A stretch of 64,000 bases of DNA from Valencia hispanica (taxonomy: Eukaryota > Chordata > Actinopteri > Cyprinodontiformes > Valenciidae). Numbering within the stretch: position 1 is the first letter of the stretch; every line of letters starts with the position of its first letter. Location of the stretch: positions 43,337,961-43,401,960 of the forward strand of contig OY747713.1 of assembly GCA_963556495.2 (NCBI GenBank), read 5' to 3'. The notes beneath the pieces are model-generated. The model was not told the origin of the DNA. It saw only the letters and a list, made by a program, of their open reading frames with translations, and ran no database searches. Below are positions 24,985 through 35,966 of the stretch, piece by piece. The position numbers were made by a program, and so were the translations under genes.

Positions 24985-25390
24985 AGTAGTGGTCTACAGA
25001 CTCTGGTCCACCTAAAAACCGAGGTCTGAAGTGAACTCTAGGGTCGTTCAATTGCATATGTGAATGCGGAGAGGGCCACTCCAAAAGCAGGAAGTGGAAT
25101 ATAGCGCAGGGCGTTCTGGGTAAATACAACAAAAACAACAGCACAACAACAACTCTGCCTCGTTCTCTGCTCATGCTGAAACCATTGCTGCAACGTATTT
25201 GCCTGGCACAATACAGTGTCTCTGTGTTCAGTCCTTGTTGGCGCAGCGCCACCACAGGCGAGGAGGTAGATGTGTTGCCTAAATGGTTCGGTTCGTTTGA
25301 CAAAGTACTGTGTGTAAGCGAACCGTACCAGCTAAAAAGAGGCAACAATGGTGCAATTTTGGTCCCCAATCAAGGCAAGTCTACCGGACT
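24985..25390. mobile_element. MITE-like repeat with GTTCGGTTCG core
   Basis: TGGTTCGGTTCGTTTGACAAA and GTAAGCGAACCGTACC occur near the right side, a familiar signature of a fish MITE. Overlapping ORFs on both strands have no domain. Boundaries are uncertain. Confidence 0.4.
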
Positions 25391-25429
25391 ATCAGGTGTG
25401 AAAGTGGACTTAGAGTCTGAGTGCATACA

Positions 25430-25635
25430 TTGGAGTTTTGCATGCCACACTTTTCAGATTTTCATTTGTAAAGTTTTTGAAAACCACGTCTTATTTTCCT
25501 TCCCCTTCACAGCTATGTACTACTTTGTGTTAGTCTGTCGCTTAACACTTCATTAAAATACACTGAATTCTGTGGTTTTAAGGCAACAAAATGAGCGCAA
25601 ACTTTTAAGGTTGTGAATACTTTTGCAAAGAATAA
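25430..25635 (+). mobile_element. Tc1-like transposon 3' end remnant
   Basis: CACACTTTTCAGATTTTCATTTGTAAAG, the AACACTTCATTAAAATACACTG block and GTGAATACTTTTGCAAAG match the order seen at the end of the Tc1 copy at 42,040-42,220. No transposase remains. Confidence 0.65.
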
Positions 25636-26599
25636 TTCAATTATGATTGTAATAGGAAAATCCCTTTGCAAGATTTACATACATATAAAAATGCAACGTC
25701 TTTAACCAGTTTCTTTCAAGGCTCCAAATTTCAGTCCGATTTTAAGCGAATTGAAACATCTGAGGTATTTATAACTACTATTGACCTTTTAGTGTCACAG
25801 AGCGTGTTAGTCTAAGTGATGTTACTGAGGTTTATTTCCAGTGTTACCTCATGCTGCAGTATGCTAAGGTGTCATGCTTCGTGGATGTTCCACGCTGTAT
25901 TTGCTCACAAAATAAAAGAAGTGTTGTCACATTCGTTTTACACATTATTTACCATAAATGGATTCAGACCCATCCGAGGCAGAACATACACCAGAAGGCC
26001 AAATTTAAAAACAGGAAAGACTTGCAATTGTTTAGTTAATGCTGGATGGAAAGTCTGGCCGAGGAATTTTTCACATCAGCGCTCCAGTGGAAACGTGATA
26101 GATAGAAGGTGCTTAGAGAAACAACGGGAGGAAAAAACATGACTGGGGCATTGTGTGCTAGTTTTGGAGGGTTAAGGTTAAAAGGAAATGCCACAAGGAT
26201 GTCAAAATGTGGACAGACTGATATTGGACCAATCACTGGTTTACAGTGAGGCGAAAAAAGAAGTAGTGATCTAAAGTAAATGTTTGTGTGATGGAGAAAT
26301 GGACTCAATCTGAAGGTAACCTTTGGCCCGCACTTCCTTTTCGCCTGCTGCAGGGTGAAAAATGTGCTCTTATCTGTCCGTCACTTCCGCCTGTTGCTGC
26401 GGGAGAGAGAGGAATGTGAGGCGGTGTGATGACAAACAAATAGCGGAGCCTTGATTGGAGAATCATTAAAAATTCCTCAAGCATGAGGTCAAATATACGG
26501 TCCTCTGAGGTAGCTAAGTAGCTTCAGATTTTGGTATTGTGAAAGGAAACTACAGTACTAACTGCTAGCCTTATCTCATTAGCTTAGCCTTCTATATAC
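25636..26599. other. Intergenic, nothing recognised
   Basis: Overlapping short ORFs without domains. No RNA gene or repeat boundary that I can support. Confidence 0.4.
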
Positions 26600-27135
26600 T
26601 GGCTCCAAGGCTAACATACGTTGTTCTTCAGTCCATCGAAGCATGTCTGAAGACATTCTAGCCCACTCTGTTCATCAATGTTAATTTCGTTACAGTTCTC
26701 TTTAAGTCGCCACCAAGTCTGGACTTTGGGCCATTGCAACACCTTACTTTTTCTTCTTCTTCTTCTTCTGTCCTGTTTTAGATTTGCTGCTATGTTTGGG
26801 ATCATTGTCCTGCCAATGACCTGTCTCTGGCCAAGCTTCAGCAGTCAGACAACATGACCTCACGTTATGCTCTAGAGCACTGTGTTATTCAGAGGAGTTA
26901 GACTCGATGACTGCAAGGCATTTCCCCAATTATCACCCCGCCACTGCCATGCTTGACAGTTGGTATGAGTTTTCTCTGCTGCCATGCTGGATCACTCCAA
27001 ACATGGAGTCGTGCTTTGGTCTCATCTTTCCACTGGACATTGTTCCAGAAGTCTTGGGGTTCGTTCAGATAGAACTTTACCACGCTAATCCAATGCATCC
27101 TTTTAAATTCTCAGAGGCTGCCTCCCGGTAACCCT
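26600..27135 (-). pseudogene. Degenerate Tc1-type transposon copy
   Basis: A minus-strand fragment (26,898-27,098) reads LNEPQDFWNNVQWKDETKAR and then LIPTVKHGSGGVI. This is the core around the first catalytic Asp of a Tc1-like transposase. Flanking text such as ACATTGTTCCAGAAGTCTTG is the usual reverse complement of these elements. Frames are broken throughout. Confidence 0.7.
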
Positions 27136-27823
27136 CAAGGCGGATCACGCTAACTGAAGCTTGTCAAATCTGAGTTGTAGCTTTTGTTGTCATATCTACA
27201 AACATTTTGCTATCATGATGTCTGTTGGGATTGGACCAAAATGCAGACTGAACAGCGGAAGTCTCATGATGATAATTTTAATAGAAAATAAAACAAAGAA
27301 CGTACAAAACTTTTCTGCAGGTGACAGAGTGAGCAGAGTTGATAGGAAATGCAATGCATCTGGGCAGGGAAGCAGAATGGTGGAAACAGGGAAGAAAAAT
27401 AAAGGTGCAAGCCTAAAACAGAAGAGAAAAACAATCTTAAATGCATAAAGTAAGACTAACACAGACGGTTACCAAAGAATGAAGAAATCTTAATGAATGA
27501 AGAAGAACAAGAGAAACTCAAAGTACAAGCACTAATGAATTTAACAGGAAGGAGAGGAGGGAAACAGAACAAAAGGAAAGCAGAAGTATAAACACTAGAC
27601 AGAAAGAAATTTGAATAAGAGAACAATAATCTAAAGGAGAGAAATAAAGTAAAACAGAACTAACACAGAGGAAAACTAATGAGATAAGAAAATAACTAAT
27701 AAAAAGATCAAAACAATCCAAAAATAATTAAACAAAAGTAGAAATATCTAAGGATCATGACATTTCCTGGGAAGATCAGAACTCTCCTAAATGTTTTCCA
27801 CTAGTGAATAACTTTTGTCACAG
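27136..27823. other. Intergenic, purine-rich
   Basis: The plus strand is strongly A/G-rich from about 27,240 to 27,720 (runs such as GAGAGGAGGGAAACAG), which produces long but meaningless minus-strand ORFs rich in Leu/Ser/Phe. No gene. Confidence 0.5.
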
Positions 27824-28165
27824 TAAGGCAAGGCAAGGCAAGGCAAGGCAATTTTATCTGTATAGCACACTTTCATCAACAAGGTGATTCAAGGTGCTTT
27901 ACATGATTAAGAGGTAAAATAAAAAATAGTAGTAAAACACAGACAAAGCATATAAAGTAAAAACAGCAACAAAGCAAGAAGCACACACAAAACATATGAT
28001 ACATGAAAACATTACTCAAAGGCAGCTCTAAACAGAAGAGTTTTTTGTTTTGATTTGAAGCAGCTCAGTGTTTCAGCAGCCTTGCAGTTTTCTGGAAGTT
28101 TGTTCCAGATCAGAGGAGCAGAGAAACTGAAAGCTGCTTCTCCATGTTTGGTTCTGATTTAAGGT
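27824..28165 (-). mobile_element. LINE 3' end, inverted, with (GGCAA)n
   Basis: Begins with four to five GGCAA units (27,825-27,849), followed by the reverse complement of the ACAAATAAAATTG family end. GAGAAACTGAAAGCTGCTTC near 28,120 is shared with the copies at 37.1 and 43.3 kb. Confidence 0.7.
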
Positions 28166-28269
28166 AAAACATGGGATTGGGATTTTTTTTGCAACAGTTG
28201 CTTCTTCAAGGTAATTGCTTATGTCTTTCAATATTATACATATATGTATATATAATTATTTTATTTAAT

Positions 28270-28384
28270 CAAACGTTCTGTATATGTCTATTTATTTATC
28301 TTACTCCATCCTTTTGTTTGCTGCTGGAAATGTTAATTTCCCAGAGGGAGTCATCCCAAAGGGATGAATAAAGTTATGTCTAAG
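28270..28384 (+). mobile_element. LINE (L2-like) 3' tail
   Basis: TTGCTGCTGGAAATGTTAATT, CCCAGAGGGAGTCATCCCAA and GGGATGAATAAAGTTATG form the classic end of a fish L2-type LINE. It runs directly into the GT microsatellite. Confidence 0.65.
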
Positions 28385-28583
<199 letters not shown>

Positions 28584-29344
28584 TCGTGATTCTAGATGAT
28601 CCACCAGATAATGTTGATGAGAGTAGAAGATATAACGGTCTAAAGTAGAATCAATTTGTACATCGTTGATTCCTACCAATAAAGATAAGTGCTATTTGAG
28701 TGGAGAACATTTCTTTGAATCTAATCCAACCTAATCTTCACAATCCCAGTGACAGAAAGGGTTTATGTAAGCTTTATGTTATGAGGAGAAGGTATGTTCA
28801 GCAGCACTGTGAGTCTTTGTGGTCCTGGCCAGTGTGGGAGAGAAATATTAACGGTTGTGGGAATATGAATGGTGACCTTTCCCTAAAATAAGACTATTTG
28901 TGTAACATATTTCCATTCTAAAAAGCATTCCTTAGATTTCATTTCCATTGTTGTAGTGTCCCTGCTTTGAGTTGATTCTTCCTTATTAGTCAGAGTAATA
29001 ATAATAAGAGCTGAGTGCAGAGAAGCGGCTGCGCACTCAGAACCGGGTCTGGTTTAGTGGGAATTCGCTTTAAAGAATTGGAAACAAAAACTGAAGATGA
29101 TATTATACATTCTTAAATCTATTCTCTGGGGGAGGGTTGTATGTGATCAATACAAATTCAGCTCTCACATTTAATGGTTGTTTTTTTTTTGCTCACTAGT
29201 CCTGCTTCTCTGTCAACCACATATAAGTTCCTATCGTAATATTCAAGAGGTAAAATACATTGTGAGGGGGCTCGGGGGGGGGGGGGGATTATTCGTCATC
29301 CTCTTCCTAACTTTACAGAAAACTTTCTCCATCAATCTTTACCC
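28584..29344. other. Intergenic; G-run at 29,266-29,288
   Basis: No gene recognised. A G-rich stretch (GGGGGCTCGGGGGG and longer) near 29,275 could form a quadruplex. Confidence 0.45.
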
Positions 29345-29580
29345 ACTTGTCCTTGTCCAGTTCTTCACAGAGCAACACAGAGACACACACCCACACCTAA
29401 GGGCAATTTAAAGTTCTCCATTAACCTACAGTCGTGTTTTTGGACTTTGGGAAGAAACCATGGCTGTATGGGGAGAACATGCAAACTCCCTGCTGCTAGA
29501 CCTTAGGCCAGGATTTGAACCCAGGACATTCTTACTGCAAGGCAGTTACCCCACCGTGCAGCACTGCAAGGGTAACAGTC
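29345..29580 (-). mobile_element. tRNA-derived SINE, inverted
   Basis: CACAGAGACACACACCCACA, CAATTTAAAGTTCTCCATTAACC, GGGGAGAACATGCAAACTCC, GATTTGAACCCAGGACATTC (B-box) and GGCAGTTACCCCACCGTGC (A-box side) are the reverse complement of the SINE at 16.34 kb. Confidence 0.8.
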
Positions 29581-30259
29581 AGACGAAGCGAATTAATCAG
29601 GAGCACCAAGCTTGTGTTACAACGATTAATCCAACTAGCTGGATCACCCACCTTCTGTGGATGGAATATTCACACAGTACTAACCCGTCGGCTCCTCAAA
29701 GGATTCCTTGGGCAAAAGCCTCTCCATTTATTTATTTTTTTAATTTAATTTAATTTTTATTTTTTTTAAATGTGTCCTGTTTGGCAGTGTGGAGCTCAGA
29801 ATTGGTGTCTGAGTACCAAGTAGAAGCCCAACAGATTTACTTTCACAAGCGGAGCACTACATCTTTTGCTATAGCACTCCACTTGATATATGTGTGAAAA
29901 ATCTTTATTATGAAATGTTGGGTTTTTTATTTCCTGATGTTATGGACACGGAGACAGAAAATTAAGGAGAAGAAAGAAGGAAGACGAAGAAGAGAGGTAG
30001 GAAACAAAAAGTCAAGAGAGAGGGTGAGTTGAAAATACAAGAGATGAAGGGGAACAAAGAAAACACAGGAAGACATTGAAGTCTGCCTCCAAACCCACAG
30101 GACGGCAGAGAGAGGGGAAAAACAAAACAAAACACGAAAAAGGAACATCGACAAAACCAACCAAACATTGTGAACTAAGAATTACACAACCACATCACAC
30201 AAAAATAGATTAAAAAATACAACAACAATGTCACAGAAAAACTCATGGTACCGATTAAT
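29581..30259. other. Intergenic, nothing recognised
   Basis: An A/G-rich stretch (29,940-30,160) gives spurious hydrophobic minus-strand ORFs. No gene. Confidence 0.45.
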
Positions 30260-31660
30260 CAAGCTCTAGTAATGATAACCTCAGCCCAAGAATATATCCT
30301 TAAACACCAGAGACCCCACATCTATGTGTGTGTGTTAGCATGCTGGTGCATATAAGGTTTCTCCATAAGAGTGTTCGATAGTTGGTGTGAGCAGGCATCA
30401 ATCCGTCTCCCAGGAATCGATGTAGACATGAAGGAGATCGGAGCAAAGACGTCCAAAGGACCGCCAGAGCCCCAGGCGGACCCGGGCGGGGCGACCGCAT
30501 CCCCCAAGAGAGGAGCAAAGGAGAACCCCAGGGAAATGTCCAGCGGCCACTACGCAGGGGCCCGGGGGGCAGCAGTGACGAGCCCACGGGCCCCGGCGGC
30601 AACCGGCCGCGCCAGGGCGGGCCGGTCAATGGACCGGGAGAGCCGGGGCCCAGGGGCACCCCACCCCCCAGCAGGGACCCGACAAGGGACCGTAAGATGA
30701 GGGGCCCCCGGCACTGCAGGGGCCACAGCCGGCCGCCACGCGCCGCCACAACGCGCCGCCACCACCCTAGGCCAATCCCCACCACCAACATCCCAGCGCC
30801 CCACCGATAGCCGCAGGGGACGGACAGCATCCCCAGGCCGGGGTCAGCCAGCATCTGGACACCAAGTTGTACCAGCTCCCAGGTCCTGATCCTGCGCAAC
30901 GCAGGACGCCGAGACCAGGCATCCAACGAGGGCCAGGGCCGGTCCAACCCGCCAATGAACCGGCCACGCACGGCGCGCACAGAACAGGTGATCAAACGAG
31001 CAGAGACGCCGGATCCGCATCCCACCGAGCCACCGAGCAGGCACCACCCAACAATCCCAAACCTCGCACCCCTAAAAGAGGCGCCCCAACCAACCAAAGG
31101 AAGATATCGGCCCAGCGCATCGGCCGACCGGCCCCCCCAGGCCCGGCCAGGCACGCACCAGGTCCGAACCGGATTGAACACCGATGCACCGGCAGGCAGG
31201 GGCCCCCGTCACCGGCGGGGAGATAGGCCCCCCATTAAGTGTAAGTCCTGAGGTGCGCCAGGCGTGAGAATGTTATAAGTGGGAGTGTCTAAGTTGTATA
31301 TTAAAATTGGGACCCAGGACGCCACGGGATAGCGAGGAGGGTAGCCCCTCCTCGCACCCCAGTGATGTGCCCATGCCCCAAGACCCTATATGAGTGGTAA
31401 AGTGATGGAGCGGGTGGAAAGAGGTGTCCAGGGATGGGGAGGGAAGGACTGGGAGACAAAATGTCTTCCCAGGGAGCCAGCTCCCCCACTGACCCCAATA
31501 GGCACCGCTGTTCACCGGGATCCACCAGGGGAGGGAGGCCATGGCACGTTCGACCTGGGGCCCACGGCCACAGCACCACAAAGCCCCACGGACCCCAAGG
31601 CAGTCCCCCCAGCCCCATCCCAGAAGGGGAACTAAACCCACCCTGACATTCGCTCTACTC
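30260..31660. repeat. GC-rich dispersed repeat, possible LINE UTR
   Basis: An abrupt GC-rich island (30,440-31,240 is very rich in CCGG, GGCC and CCCC) within an AT-rich neighbourhood. Long ORFs exist in all frames because stops are scarce in such sequence; none has a domain, and their Pro/Gly/Arg composition is that of an artefact. Wording such as GGGAGCCAGCTCCCCCACTG is familiar to me from fish retrotransposon UTRs, so an L1-type UTR fragment is likely, but this is inference. It is not a typical promoter CpG island, since no exon follows it. Confidence 0.4.
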
Positions 31661-32330
31661 AAAACACACTCCAAGCCTCTCCATTTAACTGCTGACGACA
31701 ACAGCGTATCTGTTCTTTTTATCAGCAAATCTATCAAAATCAAACCCCTCCAGATCCGTCCTTGTTGCCCTCCTGCCCAAGCTGCTGCACCCACCCAGCT
31801 CATTGATATCAGTGCTTATTTTTACTACAGAGATTTAGGAGCAGGAACCAAATTGCTTGCCTGGGGTTGTCTTGAAAGTCCGAGACGAATATAGAAAGTT
31901 TTACCATTGGGGCGAGTGCTGAGTAAAGTATCGGGCAGCTTATGGGGAAGGATCCACTGTGAAAAGAGGAGGAGTGCTGATACATAAGGTGTCGATGCGT
32001 CAGCCCAGCATGCTGCATATTTCACCAATCTGTTAAAGATCAGAATCCATTACAACACCTTTTGCAATAATGCCGGCTCTATAGATATTTCAAGACAAAG
32101 CATCGCACCATCCGGAATGTGAAACCACATTTCAGAGCAACCTACCGTTGACCAAAAAAAAACAGGAAACAAACTTGGCAACCGTTGATAGACTTTGAAA
32201 CATCAGTGACTCACACAGATAGGGCCATGGGTGAGCTTAAGAGAAATATGGGCCAGGCTTCTGCTGGAGTAGATCAAAGATCTGATTGTTGTATACCCGC
32301 CGACACGTCAAACATAGAACGTTAAACTGC
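31661..32330. other. Intergenic, nothing recognised
   Basis: Non-coding with no repeat boundary that I can support. Confidence 0.4.
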
Positions 32331-32460
32331 CTGTCTGTTTGTTGAAAGTGATGAGGGTATCTGCCACACCTGTCTGCCAGGACTGTGTGAGGATGAGGGC
32401 AGCCGGCGTTGCAAGAGGAGACAAGTGATGCTCGCTCGAAAAAATTTGAAACATTAAAGG
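32331..32460 (+). repeat. Dispersed repeat shared with 37.7 kb
   Basis: GTGAGGATGAGGGCAGCCGG followed by GAGGAGACAAGTGATGCTC resembles GTGAGGATGGGGGCAGGCGG and CAGGAGACAAGTGACGCTAA at about 37,772-37,825, in the same orientation. The family is unknown. Confidence 0.5.
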
Positions 32461-32889
32461 TATAGAAACTAAAGAGAGAAATTGACTGAAGGGAAGGCTT
32501 GGGAAGCTGAAATACTTGTGTGCAACGCTACTTGATACGCTATTGGTTGGCATTTGGAAAGCAGCCGGTTAAGCAGTGACATTCATTTTCCTTGCCCCTG
32601 AATGGCTGCACACCCAAGACCGGATATACAGGAGACTGTAGATGTTAGCTTCTGTGGTACCAATAAGATGGTTTCCACTGTGCCTATTAATGCATATTAA
32701 GGTACATTTGCTGTTATAATAGGCAGTTATAAGCCTCTGTAGAGGGGGTTTCAAGGATTTACTGATTTTAGCTGCTCAGAGGCAGCTGTGGTTCCTAACT
32801 GGGTGTCCAATGTAATGTTTTTCAGTTGCATTTTTGTGTGTGTAGTCTTTCCAAAGGTCTCCTCAGGCTTTATCCAAGCGAACAACTTC

Positions 32890-33106
32890 TAGAACACGGA
32901 CGTCCAACTCCAGGCCTCAAAGGCCAGTGTTCTGCAGGTTTTAGAAATGTCTCTGATCCAACGCAGCTGATTTAAATGGCTAAATTACCTCCACAGCATG
33001 TCTTCAACTTCTTCAGAGGCCTGGTAATGAACCAGTCATTTTATTCCGGTGTGTTGATCCAACGTAACATCTAAAAAATGTAGGACACCAGTCCTTAAGC
33101 CCTGAC
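32890..33106. mobile_element. hAT-type MITE
   Basis: GACGTCCAACTCCAGGCCTC at the left and GGACACCAGTCCTTAAGCCCTG at the right, with TGATTTAAATGGCTAAATTACC inside, are the pattern of an abundant teleost MITE (CAGGGGTGTCCAACTCCAG type). No coding. Confidence 0.6.
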
Positions 33107-34256
33107 TGAGAACAGTGTTTCTCAAACTATGGGGCGAGCCCCACTAGTGGGGCGCAGAGGTATTGCAGGTAGGGCGTGAAATCAACAGGATTTAAATAGT
33201 TTTCCCCCCCCTAGATTCTGTCGTTGTGAATGTTTCACTGCACTGTAAATTAAATCAACCAGCTCCCCCCTCTCACAAAATTAAACACACTCAAATAAAT
33301 TAGCAATTGTGATCGTCATTGTAAACAGAACCGGGACCTGGAACATCGGGCTGGGAGTTTGACGTTGGAATATATCGCAGCAGAACAAAACAAGCTGAAG
33401 TAGCAGCATTATCAGAGATTCCATCTACAAAATGGACAAATATCTAAAAAGATCAGGGAACGTTTCAGAGTAAGAGAAGTCACACAGTCAACCACGGAGG
33501 AAATACAGGGATGAGTATCTTGCTCTTTATTTATTTATTTATTTTTTTTTTTTTTTGTACTTTTGAAAGCTTTGTAAATGTGATAAAACTACAACTTTAA
33601 TTTTCTCCAACTGTGAGCTGAAGTTCTACATGTAGCAACTACTGAGAGCATATATTTCTGAGCCGGTTTTATAACAGTGAGCAACCCCTTTGTTCCAATT
33701 AATTTATACCCTTAAAAACTTGTAAGAGAAAGTATAGACCACTAGCTGTCAAAATGCAAATGAGACCACGCCCCTTCCGACCACGCCCCCTGACCACGCC
33801 CACTTCCAGTCACGCCCCTTCCGGTCACGCCCACTTCCGGTCACGCCCACTTCCGAGTACGCCCACTTCCGGATACGCCCCTTTCGGTCACGCCCCTTCC
33901 GGTTACGCCCACTTTTGCAGGCTCCCTGACTGCCGTGACAAGCTCCGCCCTGTCACAATAAGCTCCGCCCCCTGATGACCACGCCCGCCTGTCACAATAA
34001 GCCCCGCCCCCTGATGGCCCCGCCCATCTGTCAAAACGGGATACGCCCCCTGGTGGGCACGCCCACCTGTCAAGATAGGACACACCCACCTGTCAAAATG
34101 GGGTACGCCCCCTGAATAGGACACAATAGGACAAAATAGGACACGCCCACCTGTCAAAATAGGGTACGCCCCCTGGTGACCACGCCCACCTGTCAAAATA
34201 GGACACGCCCACCTGTCGAAGTAGGGTACGCCCCCTGATGGTCACGCCCGCCTGTC

Positions 34257-34347
34257 ATTATATTCCTGACTTTTACCTGCGCTTTATCATAGATCGTGAT
34301 CGAAGCGCGGTCTATGATAAAGCGCAGGTAAAAGTCAGGAATATAAT
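34257..34347. repeat. Perfect 37-bp hairpin with 17-nt loop
   Basis: The arm at 34,257-34,293 is the exact reverse complement of 34,311-34,347, starting ATTATATTCCTGAC and ending ...TTTATCATAGA. The loop is TCGTGATCGAAGCGCGG. It sits at the inner edge of the left foldback arm. Confidence 0.97.
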
Positions 34348-34416
34348 AAAATAAATAAAAATACGGTATTACCAGTGTCTAAACAGTCAACATAATTTAA
34401 CAAACAGTAAACTCAC

Positions 34417-34517
34417 CTCAGAGCGAAGTTTCGCTTTGTAACAATCTCCAGCGCCTTTTTCCCGCTCCAGCCCAAAACCAGCTCAGAGCAGCAACTGGAG
34501 TTGAGCGATACTTCTAG
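34417..34517 (-). other. Putative leader exon 2 within foldback element
   Basis: On the minus strand an acceptor (CTCTGTTACAG) precedes a 101-nt segment that ends with GCTCTGAG before the donor GTGAGTTTACTG. The first leader exon lies ~120 bp upstream with the donor GTGAGTAAATG. No long ORF crosses the two. The next exon would have to lie beyond the hairpin or outside the element. Confidence 0.45.
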
Positions 34518-34640
34518 CTGTAACAGAGTATGTATGCTATGGTGAATCTATCGATAAGCCAGCAGCGAATCCATCTTGGTGCTATGAAACATCCATAGAC
34601 GATCGCACAATTGTGAGCTAAAAAAAAAACATTTACTCAC

Positions 34641-34930
34641 CTCGCTCCAAACCGATAATACAGGTCGCCGATGTGAAGATTTCCTGAAGTCGCTGTGAAG
34701 TTGATTTCACCGCTGAACCCGTAACTCCAGCTCTTAGCAGGGGAAGCTCGGGAATCCCGCCAGGACTCAGCTCTGACGCGGTCTGACAATGACGCGGGCT
34801 TCTGGGATTCCCCTCGAATGAAGCCGGTGATACAGTCTTCGTGAAACCGCTGTTTTCTTTGTTCGTCGCAGCACCGCGCTCCGTGTCCTTAAGGTCGGAT
34901 TGTTGAATGAGGTCCTTCCAGCATGCTGTA
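34641..34930 (-). other. Putative leader exon 1 within foldback element
   Basis: Runs from an inferred start about 25-30 bp downstream of a TATA box to the consensus donor GGAGCGAG/GTGAGT at 34,641/34,640. CpG-rich. The first ATG (GCATGCTGG) opens only an 11-codon ORF, so it looks like untranslated leader. Confidence 0.45.
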
Positions 34931-34952
34931 GAGATTAACCGTTTTCCGACAG

Positions 34953-35095
34953 CCTTTTATACAGGTAAATGCCGCCCGGTGAGCACCGCCCAAACCGGTT
35001 TACCCGACTTGCGGACGTAGGTGAAGTCAGGGGCGTGATAAATACAGCGAATACAAAGCAGAGCAGGGGCGTGTCAAACGCTGATTGGTGGACTG
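34953..35095 (-). promoter_or_regulatory. Promoter-like region inside foldback element
   Basis: Minus strand, in order: ACCAATCAG (CCAAT box, about 35,083-35,091), two GGGCGG-type GC boxes (about 34,972-34,991) and TATAAAAGG (34,961-34,953). Spacing and order are those of a strong vertebrate core promoter. Spliced-leader signals follow directly. Confidence 0.6.
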
Positions 35096-35570
35096 TTTTT
35101 TATCAGTAACTTTAGTAGTTTGATAGATTTCTTATTTCCAGCTTAAAGCACCCAGGTTTAAAGTGATGTTTTTTAAAATCCTTATCTGTTTTTAAAGACT
35201 GTGTAATGGTGCATTTTTAAAATCAACAAAAGGATGAGCATCTGCTTCAACATAGCTGTGGGTGAATAAATTCTCTTTTTAGTGCTCTTACAAGTTTAAT
35301 TTATCATGGTTGAATTGTTAGAATCAGATGTAATGGTGTCTCTAGAGTGTTGGAGCTAATGTGGTTTTAAATTAAAGTCAGGAAGCTAAAAAGCACCTTT
35401 TAACTGTTTAAAATAAAATGGAATGCTCAAGGAGTCATGTTGAGACAGAGCCCAGACCGTATAATATTAAAGGGACTTGTTCGGACATGTTCTGATGACA
35501 CTGAGGAGTTAGATTCAAACCATTGGGGGCGCTATATATACTATAGGCTGTAATTTAATTTTTGAGCCAC

Positions 35571-35966
35571 TAGGGGGAGGTATTTTCACATTTGGGTGTA
35601 ATGTTACTTTGATCCACTAGAGGGGGCCAATTATACAATAGGGTGTTATATTAATTTTGAACCACTAGAGGGAGGTATTTTCACATTTGGGTGTAATACT
35701 ATTTATTGGGCCACTAGGGGGAGGTATTTTCATTTTTTGCATTTAGTTTAATTGTAGAACCACTAGAGGGAGGTATTTTCATATTTGCATGTAATGTTAC
35801 TTTGATCCACTAGAGGGGGCCAATTATACAATAGGCTGTTATATTAATTTTGAACCACTAGAGGGAGGCATTTATAAGTTTTGGTGTAATAGTATTTATT
35901 GGGCCGCTAGGGGGAGGTATTTTCATTTTTTGCATTTAGTTTAATTGTAGAACCACTAGAGGGAGC
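35571..35966 (+). repeat. Tandem CCACTAGRGGG repeat, ~190-bp higher-order unit
   Basis: Nine cores of CCACTAGGGGGAG or CCACTAGAGGGGGC type are spaced about 45-50 bp. Two successive ~190-bp blocks (about 35,571-35,757 and 35,758-35,966) repeat the same series of linkers, for example TTACTTTGATCCACTAG and GCATTTAGTTTAATTGTAG. Confidence 0.85.

Noticed and set aside
30300..31251. 293-codon and other long ORFs in GC-rich DNA
   Set aside because: Open on both strands in several frames because stops are rare in GC-rich repeats; no domain or codon bias.
33841..34196. Overlapping ORFs with DRWACPPGG- and DRWAGPSGG-type repeats in the foldback arms
   Set aside because: They mirror the tandem DNA repeat in every frame and occur in both arms; composition and overlap show they are not proteins.
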